Shown here: positions 1 through 9,203 of the stretch, piece by piece
Numbering within the stretch: position 1 is the first letter of the stretch
Layout: each line of letters opens with the position of its first letter
Assembly (NCBI RefSeq): GCF_019884785.1
Contig: NZ_CP082326.1
Span: 2,969,355-3,033,354 of the forward strand
Source: Crassaminicella profunda
Lineage (GTDB): Bacteria; Bacillota; Clostridia; Peptostreptococcales; Thermotaleaceae
Direction of reading: 5' to 3'
DNA: 64,000 nucleotides
The notes under the pieces: model-generated
What the model saw: only the letters and a program-made list of their open reading frames with translations
The model's database searches: none
What the model was told of the DNA's origin: nothing
Made by a program: the position numbers and the translations under genes

Positions 1-653
1 ACAACCTGTTTTTTCACAGAATTATTCTTTTTAGGGATTATTTGTTTTATCTTTTCTACCATCACACCATAAAGCTCATTTGCAGGCACTAGCTTTATCC
101 CATAACTCTCAAGGATTCTCAAATGATTCTTCATAGTATTGACGTATTCTACCGGTCCTTTTCCCATCCCCATACTCATTCTTTCTTGATTTAAAGGATC
201 ACAAGCATTTTTTGCTGCAATAATAGGAATATTTTTCATTACACTACGAGCTACAATATTGGTAACCAAATTATCTGCTAACCCTAAAGCAATCTTAGCT
301 GCTGTATTCATTGTAAGTACAGGAAATATTACCTTATCTATATCTAAATAACCATTTATTTTTTTATTATTACTTTCACCATATATTTCTAACATTTCAG
401 ATCCAATCATATTTTTAATAAGTTCTTTTGTATAAATTCGTTCTGCACTCTGAGATAAAAGTACTTTAAGCTTCCATCCATCTGTTTTTAGTTTCTTTAA
501 TTGCTCTATACTTTCGTGAAAGCCTATAGACCCTCCAGTAAATATGACTAAAGCTTTTTTAGGTACTTTTTCTAATCTATATAAAACCTCTTTCGCAATT
601 TCCTTTATAATTACATCTATTATTGTTTCTTCAACAATCTCTCTAAAATTCAA
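1..653 (-). CDS. Flavoprotein of the Pdu microcompartment operon (partial, C-terminus off the left edge)
   Basis: Open to the window edge, about 217 codons visible. I chose the TTG at 653 because an AGGTGA ribosome site lies a few bases upstream and eutJ ends just before at 667. An N-terminal amphipathic helix (about residues 3-25) is followed by a Rossmann-like segment with FTGGSIGFHE, then VLLSQSAERIYTKE and a later FPVLTMNTAAKIALGLADNLVT stretch split by short loops. This pattern fits HFCD-type flavoproteins of the dihydromethanopterin-reductase/phosphopantothenoylcysteine-decarboxylase fold. It is last in the visible Pdu operon. Flavoproteins like this recur in Firmicute Pdu clusters but their reaction is not established; a role in cofactor reduction or B12 maintenance is inference. 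Confidence 0.75.
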   Translation of the reverse strand, partial: MNFREIVEETIIDVIIKEIAKEVLYRLEKVPKKALVIFTGGSIGFHESIEQLKKLKTDGWKLKVLLSQSAERIYTKELIKNMIGSEMLEIYGESNNKKINGYLDIDKVIFPVLTMNTAAKIALGLADNLVTNIVARSVMKNIPIIAAKNACDPLNQERMSMGMGKGPVEYVNTMKNHLRILESYGIKLVPANELYGVMVEKIKQIIPKKNNSVKKQV

Positions 654-666
654 ACAGATCACCTCA

Positions 667-1485
667 CTAGCTGCTATATAGTGCTATCCCTAAAGGGGTA
701 ACTAATAGAGGTTCTACAGGCTTTATGGTTTCAATGCCCAATTCTTTTTCAAACACACTTTCAAAATCATCAAAGCAACAAGCGCCTCCTACTACATATA
801 CCTTTTCTACAAAATAACCATTTATATTTCTTTTTACAATAGAAGCCATTTTTTCTACTACTGGCTTAATAATTTGAAATACTTCTTTTTGTTTTTTAGA
901 ATCTTTCTTTATTTTTTCAGCATCTTCAAAAGAAATCTTATGAAACCCAGCTAATACCAAACTCATATGTGTTCCTCCTGTAGCTTCATCTGCTGTATAG
1001 ATGACTTTGCCTTTTTTTAAAATGCTTATTCCAGTAGTTCCTCCTCCTACATCTACTACAGCACCCTCTTTGATTCCTAATACCCTTGCAGCCGCAGTAG
1101 GCTCATCTACTATATTGATTACATCCATTTCAGCAGATTCTACTACATTTCCTATGGCTTTTATATTTCCACTTAAGATTCCAGGTGGAATGGCTGTAGC
1201 TGCTTTGGTAAGAGTTGTTCCTATTATACTTTCTACCTGACTTTTTAACTCATTCACAATCCTAACAGCTCCTACATAATCTACTACAATCCCATCCTTT
1301 ACTACAGAAGCACCATAAGATGCTCCTGCAACTGGATTTCCTTTTTCATCAACAACTGATAAAACAATATTAGCCGTTCCCAAATCCACCCCAACTTTTA
1401 AATCTCCTTCATAAGGATTAAATGTTTTTTCTTTGATCAATCTAGCAAATTCTTTCATATTCTTATTAGCTCTTTTTAAATCCAT
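667..1485 (-). CDS. eutJ: EutJ-type actin/Hsp70-fold protein
   Basis: This 272-aa protein has the actin-like ATPase fold: GVDLGTANIVL (phosphate 1) near residue 32, VDVGGGTTGIS (phosphate 2) near 143 and YVVGGACCFDD (adenosine motif) near 232. Length and motif order match EutJ, a predicted chaperone-like ATPase of ethanolamine and Pdu microcompartment operons, whose biochemical job is unproven. An AAGGAG site lies 9 bases before the ATG. It starts 6 bp after the pduL stop and is clearly in the same operon. Here it occupies the place held by pduM in the Salmonella order. Confidence 0.85.
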   Translation of the reverse strand: MDLKRANKNMKEFARLIKEKTFNPYEGDLKVGVDLGTANIVLSVVDEKGNPVAGASYGASVVKDGIVVDYVGAVRIVNELKSQVESIIGTTLTKAATAIPPGILSGNIKAIGNVVESAEMDVINIVDEPTAAARVLGIKEGAVVDVGGGTTGISILKKGKVIYTADEATGGTHMSLVLAGFHKISFEDAEKIKKDSKKQKEVFQIIKPVVEKMASIVKRNINGYFVEKVYVVGGACCFDDFESVFEKELGIETIKPVEPLLVTPLGIALYSS

Positions 1486-1491
1486 AGGTGG

Positions 1492-2145
1492 CTACTCCTT
1501 ATTTTTTAGAATTTTTACCTTATCTCCATTTTTTAGGCCACTGGAATTTGCTTCATCCACATCTATATGCATTTCTAAGCTATACTTTGGGGATACTCGT
1601 ACTAATACATTTCCAAAAACAGTTCTTCTAATTCCTTTTGTTTCTACATCCACCATTTCCTTATCCCTTACACCATATGCTTTCGCTATTTCAGGAGTCA
1701 TATGTATATGTCTTAGTGCTGCAATAACCCCACAGTTTTTTGCCACACTTCCCTTTGGTCCTTTTATAAGAATCCCTGAGGTATTTTCGATTTTTCCTGA
1801 TTCTCTTATAAGTGGCTTGATCCCTAATTGATATCCATCTGATAAAGACACTTCTACTTGAGTAGCATCTCTTACAGGTCCTAGTATTCGTACTTTTTTA
1901 AAACTTCCTTTTGGTCCAATAATCTCTACCGTTTCATTTGCAGCAAATTGTCCAGGCTGACCTAAATCCTTTATCTTAGTCAATTCATATCCTTTTCCAA
2001 ATAAAAAATCAAGATCTTCCCTACGTAAATGCACATGCCTATTCGAAACACCTATAGGAACTAATCTTTCTTTATATTCCTTTAAAATGTTTTCTACTGC
2101 TCTTGTAATAACCCCTATCATCACATCTTTATTCTTTAAAGCCAT
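1492..2145 (-). CDS. pduL: Phosphate propanoyltransferase PduL
   Basis: PduL converts propionyl-CoA and phosphate to propionyl-phosphate inside the microcompartment, recycling CoA. The zinc-binding histidines are visible in SNRHVHL (about residue 38), RHIHMTPE (about 149) and EMHIDVDEAN near the C-terminus. The first 25 residues form an amphipathic helix typical of a luminal encapsulation peptide. I chose the ATG at 2145 (217 aa): the in-frame GTG at 2157 falls inside the GAGGTGA ribosome site, which is correctly spaced for 2145. It lies between pduJ and eutJ. Confidence 0.93.
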   Translation of the reverse strand: MALKNKDVMIGVITRAVENILKEYKERLVPIGVSNRHVHLRREDLDFLFGKGYELTKIKDLGQPGQFAANETVEIIGPKGSFKKVRILGPVRDATQVEVSLSDGYQLGIKPLIRESGKIENTSGILIKGPKGSVAKNCGVIAALRHIHMTPEIAKAYGVRDKEMVDVETKGIRRTVFGNVLVRVSPKYSLEMHIDVDEANSSGLKNGDKVKILKNKE

Positions 2146-2186
2146 AGCAAAGCTCACCTCAATTCTTCTATTGCATTAACGAATAT

Positions 2187-2477
2187 TTATTCCTGCTCAT
2201 CATATTCTATCTGAGGCAATATCTTTTCTACATCTGTATGCGGCCTTGGAATCACATGCACAGATACAAGTTCTCCAACTTTATCTGCTGCCGCAGCCCC
2301 TGCATCTGTAGCTGCTTTTACTGCACCAACATCTCCTCTAACCATTACCGTTACAAGTCCCGAACCTATTTTTTCATATCCAATCAAAACTACATTGGCT
2401 GACTTTGTCATAGCATCTGCCGCTTCAATAGAACCTACTAATCCTTTTGTTTCAATCATCCCTAAAGCTTGATTCAT
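2187..2477 (-). CDS. pduJ: BMC shell hexamer, PduA/PduJ type
   Basis: A 96-aa single BMC domain starting [20 protein letters not shown], with the conserved pore-lining and edge segment and the [15 protein letters not shown]-terminus. It is nearly identical to the PduA at 9204-9482, so the two are paralogous flat shell hexamers. The short tail rich in acidic residues (YDEQE) is the main difference. Its ATG overlaps the pduK TGA stop (ATGA), so the two are translationally coupled. The name pduJ follows its position after pduK; A and J cannot be told apart from sequence alone. Confidence 0.93.
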   Translation of the reverse strand: MNQALGMIETKGLVGSIEAADAMTKSANVVLIGYEKIGSGLVTVMVRGDVGAVKAATDAGAAAADKVGELVSVHVIPRPHTDVEKILPQIEYDEQE

Positions 2478-3091
2478 TTATTAAATCTCCCTTCTTTTTT
2501 TAATTCTTCATAATGAATACACATTTTTCTAAGATCCCCTTTTTTTCTAGGGCATTTTGGATCTTTACAAATATTACATATATCTGATTCTAAAATTTCA
2601 TTTTCATATATTTCAAGTTCTTCATAATCTTCTTCAATATTTCCATTGTCCTCTTCAAGTTCTTCTAATATTAATTCCTTATGATCCTCTATATGTTCTA
2701 TTTCAGTATTTTCAAGATCCTCATCTTCCTTATTAGAAACCATGACATTTTCTGGTTCAGCTTCAACATTTATATCTTCTTTTTTATCTTCATATCTTTC
2801 TAATCCAACGGTTTCATCATTACAAATAAGTATCTTTAATCCATCACTGGGTCTTGGAATAACAAGATTTCCCCATACTTGATTGACTTTACTGGCACGA
2901 ATAACCGCTGCATGTATTGCAGCTTTTACAGCACCAACAGTTCCCTCAATTTTAACAGTAGTCATTCCATTCCCTTTTGTTAACTCATATCCAATTATTT
3001 TAATATTTGCAGACTTAACTGCCGTATCAGCCGCTTCTATGGCAGCTGCCAATCCTACTGTTTCTATAATTCCTAAGGCGAGCTTTGACAA
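2474..3091 (-). CDS. pduK: BMC shell protein PduK with C-terminal cysteine motif
   Basis: The first ~90 residues are a BMC domain ([19 protein letters not shown]...VIPRPSDGL). A strongly acidic linker of about 70 residues (roughly 105-175) follows. The C-terminus carries four cysteines in [14 protein letters not shown]...RKMC, like the cysteine-rich tail of Salmonella PduK, which may bind iron-sulfur or zinc. The gene starts with TTG at 3091 behind GGGAGGTG and ends in a 4-bp overlap with pduJ. PduK is a minor shell component. The length (205 aa) exceeds a plain hexamer because of the linker. Confidence 0.88.
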   Translation of the reverse strand: MSKLALGIIETVGLAAAIEAADTAVKSANIKIIGYELTKGNGMTTVKIEGTVGAVKAAIHAAVIRASKVNQVWGNLVIPRPSDGLKILICNDETVGLERYEDKKEDINVEAEPENVMVSNKEDEDLENTEIEHIEDHKELILEELEEDNGNIEEDYEELEIYENEILESDICNICKDPKCPRKKGDLRKMCIHYEELKKEGRFNK

Positions 3092-3109
3092 AGTTACACC
3101 TCCCTAAAG

Positions 3110-3568
3110 CTACCCTAACTTCATTCTTGCAATAATCCGTTTTACGATAGTCCTTATCTCTTCCTCTAGGTTCTCTTTACTCAAACAAATATTATCTTCA
3201 ACCTCATGATCTTCAATATTTTTAAAGGGAATTCTTTTTACCAGTCTAGCTGCATTTACACCTAAAGTTCTCATCAAAAAATCATTCGAACTCGTACTAA
3301 TCTCATATAGGGGTTTATCTTTTTTTAGCTTGATATAATGAATTATAATACTTTCACAATCAACACCAATCCCGACACCTAATACTGATTGTTCACAAGC
3401 TGCATATGCAAGCTGTACTGCATCCCTATGTTCTTTTAGTTGTATTTCATAAGGAATCCCTTCTTCTTCTATTCCCCAAAAAATTTCCTTGAAGTCTGAT
3501 ATATTGTTTAAACTTTCATTGTAGTAAATATGGATAGAAGGCTTTTGTTGGTTATAACTTAATCTCAT
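3110..3568 (-). CDS. pduH: Diol dehydratase reactivase small subunit PduH
   Basis: PduH pairs with PduG to release damaged cobalamin from the dehydratase. The core SIHIYYNES...IEEEGIPYEI...AYAACEQSVLGVGIGVD matches the PduH/DdrB family, which shares its fold with the dehydratase medium subunit. At 152 aa it is longer than the roughly 116-aa enteric protein: an extra C-terminal part follows LGVNAARLVKRIPF. Its ATG overlaps the pduG stop (ATGA), implying coupled, stoichiometric translation of GH. Confidence 0.9.
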   Translation of the reverse strand: MRLSYNQQKPSIHIYYNESLNNISDFKEIFWGIEEEGIPYEIQLKEHRDAVQLAYAACEQSVLGVGIGVDCESIIIHYIKLKKDKPLYEISTSSNDFLMRTLGVNAARLVKRIPFKNIEDHEVEDNICLSKENLEEEIRTIVKRIIARMKLG

Positions 3569-5391
3569 ACTTTCTCACCTTCTTTTAATGCAAGAATCAA
3601 ACCTGTAGCCACTGCATTTCTAGGTCCCTCACATCCACGTATATTGCCTCTTCCTGCAACAATACTATATTTTGATAATGCATCTGTGACCAATTGAGGA
3701 ACCTCAAAATCTAACGCTGACCCTCCTACTAATACAACAAACTCTATATCTCTAACATTGCCAGTAGGACTTACCATACTTAATGCTCTAATAGCATTTG
3801 TAACAAATACCTTTTCTTTTGCGGACTTTCTAACTGTTTGTATTCTTTCTAAAGAGTTTTGTCCTGATATAGGAACCATCACTGATTCTTTTAATATGAC
3901 TACCTTTGCAAAAGTCTTAGGATCAAGGGGATCTTCAAAAAACTGAACCGTTCCATCTTCATGCCTTATATGAAAAAGACTTTCTACTTTTGCAAGGGGA
4001 TATTTTTTTATATCCTCTGCTAAGTCAAAATCATTCAATCCCAATTCTGAATTAATGAGCATAGTCACCATATTTCCTGCCCCGGCAAGATGAATGGAGG
4101 TTATTTTATTTCCTTTATCTATAATAGATGCATCTGTAGATCCTGCTCCCATATCAAGTATTGCCAGAGGTTTATTGCTACCGGGAGTAGTCAGTGCTCC
4201 TCTTATAGCCATGTCTGCTTCTACTCCTCCAACCTCTACAGCTACATGCATATCCTTTTCTAAAATTTCTGCAATCATGTTCATTTGAAGCCGATCAGCT
4301 TTCACCATAGCAGCTATCCCCACTGCATTTTCAAGGGAAAACTCCTTTGCAATTCCGCCTCTTATTTTCTGCGGTATAAATGTATCTACTGCTAAAAGAT
4401 CTTGGATCTTAATAGAAGTAAAATTCTGTCCTGTAAGCTCTGACATTACCTGTCTTACTCTTTCTAGCATACCTCCTGCATTTGTTCCAGCCTGCCCCTT
4501 TACATCCTCTATAGGAGATGCTTGTTTTAATACTTCCATTATTTTTTCTGCCCCATCATCTACATTCACTTCTAATTTCTTTTGTTTACCAATTACATAG
4601 ATAATACCAGCAGCAATTCTTTTTTCTTTTACATCTCCCTTAGGTGTTTTAATAACAACTGCAGATCTATTTCCAATGAGTGCTCTTGATATGGGCACAA
4701 TCTGCTTCGTTTCTTCAGAACTTAACTCAAATACCGTAGCAATACCATATGGATTAGATAAAACCTCCACTACGCCTCCTGTAGGCGCTACCTCTATGGC
4801 AGCTTTCATAGCATTTGGCACCTTGTTAATGAGGGATACCTCATCAACAATAGGTATTTTTTTGTTGAGTCTATTATTGATAAGTACCCCATCATCCCTT
4901 TGTACAATAGCTCCTTTGATCTGCCCACCCATTTTTACATAATCATTTATGGTTTTAGCAGCATCTTCAAAGTCTACATCCTTAGAGATGATTACAATCA
5001 ATGCTTCAGATTCATTGATTCTCCCTAAATCTTTTATATTGACGGTCATTCCTACTCCTATACCTACTCCACCTGGTGTGGATGGATTGTGACCAATCAT
5101 GGTTGATTCTGTAATAATCGTTTCCGTAATGGTTTCCATGGCCACATCTCCAATAACAGGTGCAGCTTCATTAATTCTTATCAAATCTAAATCATTGGTT
5201 TTAAGTTCTACTTGATCTAATGCTTTTTTCAAGGAAGCAACAACACCATGAATATTTTGCTTAGTTCCTTTTATTCCTGTGGTATCTACAATAGCACTAG
5301 ATAAAAATTCTACCTCACCATTTTCATATATCCTTGATAATGCAACCTCCGTTGTTGCATTTCCAATATCCACTCCAGCAACAATTTTCAT
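3565..5391 (-). CDS. pduG: Diol dehydratase reactivase large subunit PduG
   Basis: A 608-aa ATP-dependent reactivating factor for B12-dependent diol/glycerol dehydratase. It has an actin-like ATPase fold: AGVDIGNATTEVAL at residues 5-18, ILDMGAGSTDASI near 410 and VLVGGSALDFEVP near 560. Length equals that of the Klebsiella DdrA/PduG proteins. The start has a GGAGG-type site upstream. It follows pduE by 23 bp and overlaps pduH by 4 bp. No key motif is missing. Confidence 0.96.
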   Translation of the reverse strand: MKIVAGVDIGNATTEVALSRIYENGEVEFLSSAIVDTTGIKGTKQNIHGVVASLKKALDQVELKTNDLDLIRINEAAPVIGDVAMETITETIITESTMIGHNPSTPGGVGIGVGMTVNIKDLGRINESEALIVIISKDVDFEDAAKTINDYVKMGGQIKGAIVQRDDGVLINNRLNKKIPIVDEVSLINKVPNAMKAAIEVAPTGGVVEVLSNPYGIATVFELSSEETKQIVPISRALIGNRSAVVIKTPKGDVKEKRIAAGIIYVIGKQKKLEVNVDDGAEKIMEVLKQASPIEDVKGQAGTNAGGMLERVRQVMSELTGQNFTSIKIQDLLAVDTFIPQKIRGGIAKEFSLENAVGIAAMVKADRLQMNMIAEILEKDMHVAVEVGGVEADMAIRGALTTPGSNKPLAILDMGAGSTDASIIDKGNKITSIHLAGAGNMVTMLINSELGLNDFDLAEDIKKYPLAKVESLFHIRHEDGTVQFFEDPLDPKTFAKVVILKESVMVPISGQNSLERIQTVRKSAKEKVFVTNAIRALSMVSPTGNVRDIEFVVLVGGSALDFEVPQLVTDALSKYSIVAGRGNIRGCEGPRNAVATGLILALKEGEKV

Positions 5392-5414
5392 GGTTCTTCC
5401 TCCATTCCTTTGAT

Positions 5415-5924
5415 TTACATATTCTCTTTAAGTCTCTTTCTTTCTTGATATACATGGGCTGCCTCTCTTACAAAATCTCCATTTATTTTAGCACCATACT
5501 TACTCTCTAGTTCCTCTGCTATATGAAGAAGGTCTTCCTTTGTAGAACGATAAGGTCTTAAGGCATTATAGATCTCAAGAATCCTATCATCCGGTATTTT
5601 TGTAAGCTCAGCTGCTCTTCTTAAATTCCTTGCAAAAGCATCTCTTCCTACAGATTCAGCTACTTGAGCTTGATACTCTAAAACTTCAGCTGAAATTCTC
5701 ACATCATCTGATTGAATCTGTCCGTTCATGGCTTTCTCTATAGTAATCTCATCTAAACTTTTACCGGTAGGACTTTTTACAAGTTCTGGTCTTTTTGTTC
5801 CAAGAGGATAATCCTCTTTGGAAACTTTTGAAATAGTCTGATTGGACTTTGTTTGTTTTGGAACTTCCCCCATAGAAGCCATTACTTCCTTTACAATTTG
5901 TTCAATCAATTTAGTATCCATCAT
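5415..5924 (-). CDS. pduE: Propanediol dehydratase small subunit PduE
   Basis: The gamma subunit of the (alpha-beta-gamma)2 B12-dependent dehydratase, 169 aa. The N-terminal TKLIEQIVKEVMASMG is an amphipathic helix of the type that targets the enzyme to the compartment lumen. The body (DYPLGTKRPELVKSPTGK, VRISAEVLEYQAQVAE, NLRRAAELTKIPDD, YNALRPYRST) is typical of PduE/DhaB3. A GGGGGTG ribosome site precedes ATGATG. It lies between pduD and pduG. Confidence 0.95.
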   Translation of the reverse strand: MMDTKLIEQIVKEVMASMGEVPKQTKSNQTISKVSKEDYPLGTKRPELVKSPTGKSLDEITIEKAMNGQIQSDDVRISAEVLEYQAQVAESVGRDAFARNLRRAAELTKIPDDRILEIYNALRPYRSTKEDLLHIAEELESKYGAKINGDFVREAAHVYQERKRLKENM

Positions 5925-5940
5925 TACGATTCACCCCCAT

Positions 5941-6630
5941 TTATTTAAAATTCACTTTAAGTTCTATTGGTTTTGCGCCTAATTTTACATATTGTGTTTC
6001 TTTTATATGTAAGAGTGCCGCTTTTGCTTGATATTTAGGTCTAGCCATTTGATCATTTCTCACTGGCACTGGTGTTGGAGACTGACCTTTAGCATACTGA
6101 GCAGCATTCTTACCAATTTGTCTAAAAGTTTCTTCATCAAGAAGTGGTGCTTGTGGAAATAGCTCTAAATTATTCAGTGGTAATAAATCTTTTTGATGTA
6201 TAACCGTAGTTCCTTTAGATTGAATACCAATACCTATTCCTGAACCACTAATCTTTGCAGCATCATTAGCAGCAAAAGAAACATCTGATGTTCTAAGAAT
6301 TCTAACGATCCTTGCAGTGAGTCCCTCTTCTTCTATTCCTGCTATAATTTCTCTAAGCACACTATAATGTGGTAACTCTACGATGGTTTTCGTTTGATGT
6401 ACTCCAAAAGCTGGACAAACCCCTATCACAACTTCATCACTTCTTGTTCCAACTTTTGCTTCTCCTATTTCTTCTAAGACTAATTCTTTCGTATTTTCAG
6501 GAGAAAAAACTTTAATGTTTGTTTTTTCTTCCACATGATTATTTAAAGTTACTTCTTTTTTTTCTTCCATTCCAAAATCCTTTAAAACTTCCTCTATTAC
6601 ACTTCTAACTAAACTTTCACTAATAGCCAC
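5941..6630 (-). CDS. pduD: Propanediol dehydratase medium subunit PduD
   Basis: The beta subunit, which with PduC binds adenosylcobalamin. Residues such as [36 protein letters not shown] and [21 protein letters not shown] match PduD/DhaB2. The N-terminus ([17 protein letters not shown]) is an amphipathic encapsulation helix followed by a variable linker. I prefer GTG at 6630 because AGGGGTG is then 6 bp away; an in-frame GTG at 6639 overlaps the ribosome site and would add three residues. It lies 29 bp after pduC. Confidence 0.93.
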   Translation of the reverse strand: MAISESLVRSVIEEVLKDFGMEEKKEVTLNNHVEEKTNIKVFSPENTKELVLEEIGEAKVGTRSDEVVIGVCPAFGVHQTKTIVELPHYSVLREIIAGIEEEGLTARIVRILRTSDVSFAANDAAKISGSGIGIGIQSKGTTVIHQKDLLPLNNLELFPQAPLLDEETFRQIGKNAAQYAKGQSPTPVPVRNDQMARPKYQAKAALLHIKETQYVKLGAKPIELKVNFK

Positions 6631-6659
6631 TTCATACACCCCTTTCTAAATAAAATCTT

Positions 6660-8321
6660 TTAATAATCTTCTGAACTTACTGCATTAGCTATGTTTTTAA
6701 TTTCATCCCATCTCTCAGGAGATAATCGATATCCTGTTCCAGGTCCCATATAATCATTACAGTTATTGACTGCACTAATTACATTAAACTCCTTATCAAT
6801 GATTGCAGATGTATGTAAATAATCTCCTGCAATTCTTTGCTTAAGCATATTAAAGACGTTTTGTGCAACATCTTTGTATCCTCTATTATTTAAAGCTTTC
6901 ACAACATCAATACCTGTGATGCCTTTGTTCATCATTTCTTCTGCTGCTTTAAGATCCTCTACTACATTTCTATTTGGCATATCTTTACTTCCATGAGCAT
7001 AGGTAGCAGCTTCCACTTCTTCATCTGTAATAGCAGGAAGTCCAAGCTCATCAAATACAGTTTGAAGTGCTCTAGCAGCTTTGTTTCTAATTTTTATGAC
7101 TTCATCTTCAGATACAGGTCGCAAGCCCCCATCTACCATAAGATCTCTTTGTAAGATATTGTAATCATCAAAATCTTCAGCATCGAAATTTGATCCTGCA
7201 AACATATTGTCGTAATTCGGTACAGCACTATATCCAGAGAAAATAAAATCCGTTCCAGGAAGCATTTGCATCAGCGTTCTTGCTGTTTTTCTAATGTCTG
7301 AATGGGTAAATGTTTGATCATTCCCAGAGGCAACTTCTAAATCAAGCATTGTAGTAATCAAATTTTCTGCAAGGACAGCTCTAATACCTGATGGTACCCC
7401 ACCTGGAACTCCTATACAGCTAATAGATCCATTTTGAAGTCCCTGAACGCCTGCTCCTTTTGTTACATAGATACATCTAGCCTCTAGATATAACATGGAT
7501 TTTCCTTCTGCATATCCCATTAAAACTTCTGAACCTGTTCCAGAGGTGAATCTCATTTTAAGCCCTCTTGATGCATATGCAGATGCTAAGAAAGATTTAG
7601 ACCAAGGAGTATCATCTCCATCTATAAATACAGGCTCAGTTCCATAAACAGAAACCGTTTCAGCATAATTCGTAAGACCTCTCATACCAATTAAAAGTTC
7701 TGTAGCTTCCTCTACTGCACATTGTGTAAGAATTCCACCTCTCCCCGTTTGTGCTCCTACCATTAAGGATAAAGCATTAAAAGGAGCATAACGAACAATC
7801 CCTACTGTTGTTTCCAGCTCATCAAATCCTCTTAATGCTGCTTCAGCCGCATCTGCAGCGATTTGAACTGGATGATCCTTAACATTTGTTACATGAGCTT
7901 GATTAGAAGGCGTTTTTCTAGCTCTCATCTTTTGAAGGGACATCATCATTTCAACTACATTCATACTTCCTACAACTTCAACGATTTTAGCAGGTGTCAT
8001 TCCGGTAGTAAGCTTTATAATTTCATCCCTAGATACATTTACATCCACAAGCATCTTTGAAAGCTTAAGTGAATCTATTTTCATAACTTCTTCAGCCTTT
8101 TCTAAATTCATTGCATAATCTGCAATAAATCTATCAAGCATATCAAATTCGTCTCTTTTCTTTCCATCTAGCTCTACTACACGTCCATTTTCCATCTTTA
8201 TACTTGGTTTTGGATCATTTGGACTATCCATAGCAATCAGACCAACTTCTGCCCACTCTTTCACAAAACCATCTTGATTAACAGGACGATTTGCCAATAT
8301 TTCAAAACGTTTAGACTTCAT
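6660..8321 (-). CDS. pduC: Propanediol (diol/glycerol) dehydratase large subunit PduC
   Basis: The catalytic alpha subunit of adenosylcobalamin-dependent diol dehydratase, which turns 1,2-propanediol into propionaldehyde (glycerol into 3-hydroxypropionaldehyde). The 553-aa sequence keeps the Klebsiella numbering: His143, Glu170, Glu221, Gln296, Asp335 and Ser362 all fall at the expected active-site positions. No truncation or frame break. GGGAGGG precedes the ATG. Preference for propanediol over glycerol is inferred from the surrounding pdu-type shell genes, since the two enzyme types overlap in sequence. Confidence 0.97.
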   Translation of the reverse strand: MKSKRFEILANRPVNQDGFVKEWAEVGLIAMDSPNDPKPSIKMENGRVVELDGKKRDEFDMLDRFIADYAMNLEKAEEVMKIDSLKLSKMLVDVNVSRDEIIKLTTGMTPAKIVEVVGSMNVVEMMMSLQKMRARKTPSNQAHVTNVKDHPVQIAADAAEAALRGFDELETTVGIVRYAPFNALSLMVGAQTGRGGILTQCAVEEATELLIGMRGLTNYAETVSVYGTEPVFIDGDDTPWSKSFLASAYASRGLKMRFTSGTGSEVLMGYAEGKSMLYLEARCIYVTKGAGVQGLQNGSISCIGVPGGVPSGIRAVLAENLITTMLDLEVASGNDQTFTHSDIRKTARTLMQMLPGTDFIFSGYSAVPNYDNMFAGSNFDAEDFDDYNILQRDLMVDGGLRPVSEDEVIKIRNKAARALQTVFDELGLPAITDEEVEAATYAHGSKDMPNRNVVEDLKAAEEMMNKGITGIDVVKALNNRGYKDVAQNVFNMLKQRIAGDYLHTSAIIDKEFNVISAVNNCNDYMGPGTGYRLSPERWDEIKNIANAVSSEDY

Positions 8322-8349
8322 ATCTTTCCCTCCCTATGATTTCAAAATC

Positions 8350-9162
8350 TTATATATATGGGGTTGTGGTAGACTTAGCTTCTCCTCCCAAAGCTTGTAA
8401 TGCCTGAAGACCTACTTCTTTCGCTGCAATAAGGGCTTGCCTTACTGCTCCAGAATCTCCACAAATCTGTAAAATAGCCTCATTTGAATAACTTGTTCCT
8501 CCATTTCCAGGGGAACCATATCCTAAAACTTCAACATTCGCAGCTTTAACTGCCGTATCAGATATCAAAACACCAATAGCTGCTGGCGCACCTACAATTA
8601 AGCCAAACGCTTTCCCGACAGGTGCATTAAAAGCCTTATTACAAGCAAAACTTGCTCTAGCAGTATATTGAAACTCTAAATGTCCTGCATCATTTCCATA
8701 AACATCTCCAAAGGTTCTGTCTAATTCTTTCAATGTTACTTCTACTGCACGTCTTGCATCAGATACATCTTCTGCTCCAAATATAATTAATGATCCGTGC
8801 CCTGCGCCCCCTTTAGTATCCCTTGGAAGTTCTATGCTGATAATTTCTGTATTGGTAGCCTTTACAGCCTCATCTGCTGCCATAATTTGAGGACCAGCAC
8901 CTGTACGTCCTCCTATAATTCCTATAGAACGATACTTCTTTTCAAACTTCATAGCCTCAAGAAGCTGTGCGTCCACATTTGCAATAACAAATCCTATGGT
9001 CTCTCCTATTGCTGTACCTACAAATTCAGTTAAACTACAGTATGATGGTTGACATTCTTCAGCTTTGCATTCCTCAACCACTTCTTGGTTAAAATTTGAA
9101 TCCCCTGTTCCTACCTTCTTCATCACTTCTTCCATAATCTTTTCCATTAATTGTTCTTTCAC
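8350..9162 (-). CDS. pduB: Tandem-BMC shell trimer PduB
   Basis: Two fused BMC domains form the pseudohexameric trimer of the Pdu shell (FVGTAIGETIGFVIANVD, GGRTGAGPQIMAADEAV, then APVGKAFGLIVGAPAAIGVL and GYGSPGNGGTS). I chose the GTG at 9162 (270 aa, the usual PduB length) because GGAGGTG lies 6 bp upstream; the in-frame ATG at 9198 has no ribosome site. The resulting N-terminus, KEQLMEKIMEEVMKKVG, is an amphipathic helix like the PduB extension that attaches cargo to the shell. No internal PduB' start is evident. Confidence 0.92.
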   Translation of the reverse strand: MKEQLMEKIMEEVMKKVGTGDSNFNQEVVEECKAEECQPSYCSLTEFVGTAIGETIGFVIANVDAQLLEAMKFEKKYRSIGIIGGRTGAGPQIMAADEAVKATNTEIISIELPRDTKGGAGHGSLIIFGAEDVSDARRAVEVTLKELDRTFGDVYGNDAGHLEFQYTARASFACNKAFNAPVGKAFGLIVGAPAAIGVLISDTAVKAANVEVLGYGSPGNGGTSYSNEAILQICGDSGAVRQALIAAKEVGLQALQALGGEAKSTTTPYI

Positions 9163-9203
9163 AATTTGCACCTCCATATTTTTTTGAGATAAAATCATTC
9201 ATT

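Noticed and set aside
1001-1831. Open frames on the plus strand opposite eutJ and pduL (1001-1240, 1433-1831)
   Set aside because: They mirror strongly conserved genes, have no ribosome sites and no recognisable family.
6660-8321. Naming the dehydratase as a glycerol dehydratase (DhaB1)
   Set aside because: Shell genes and gene order are pdu-type; active-site residues do not separate the two, so only a diol/glycerol label is safe.
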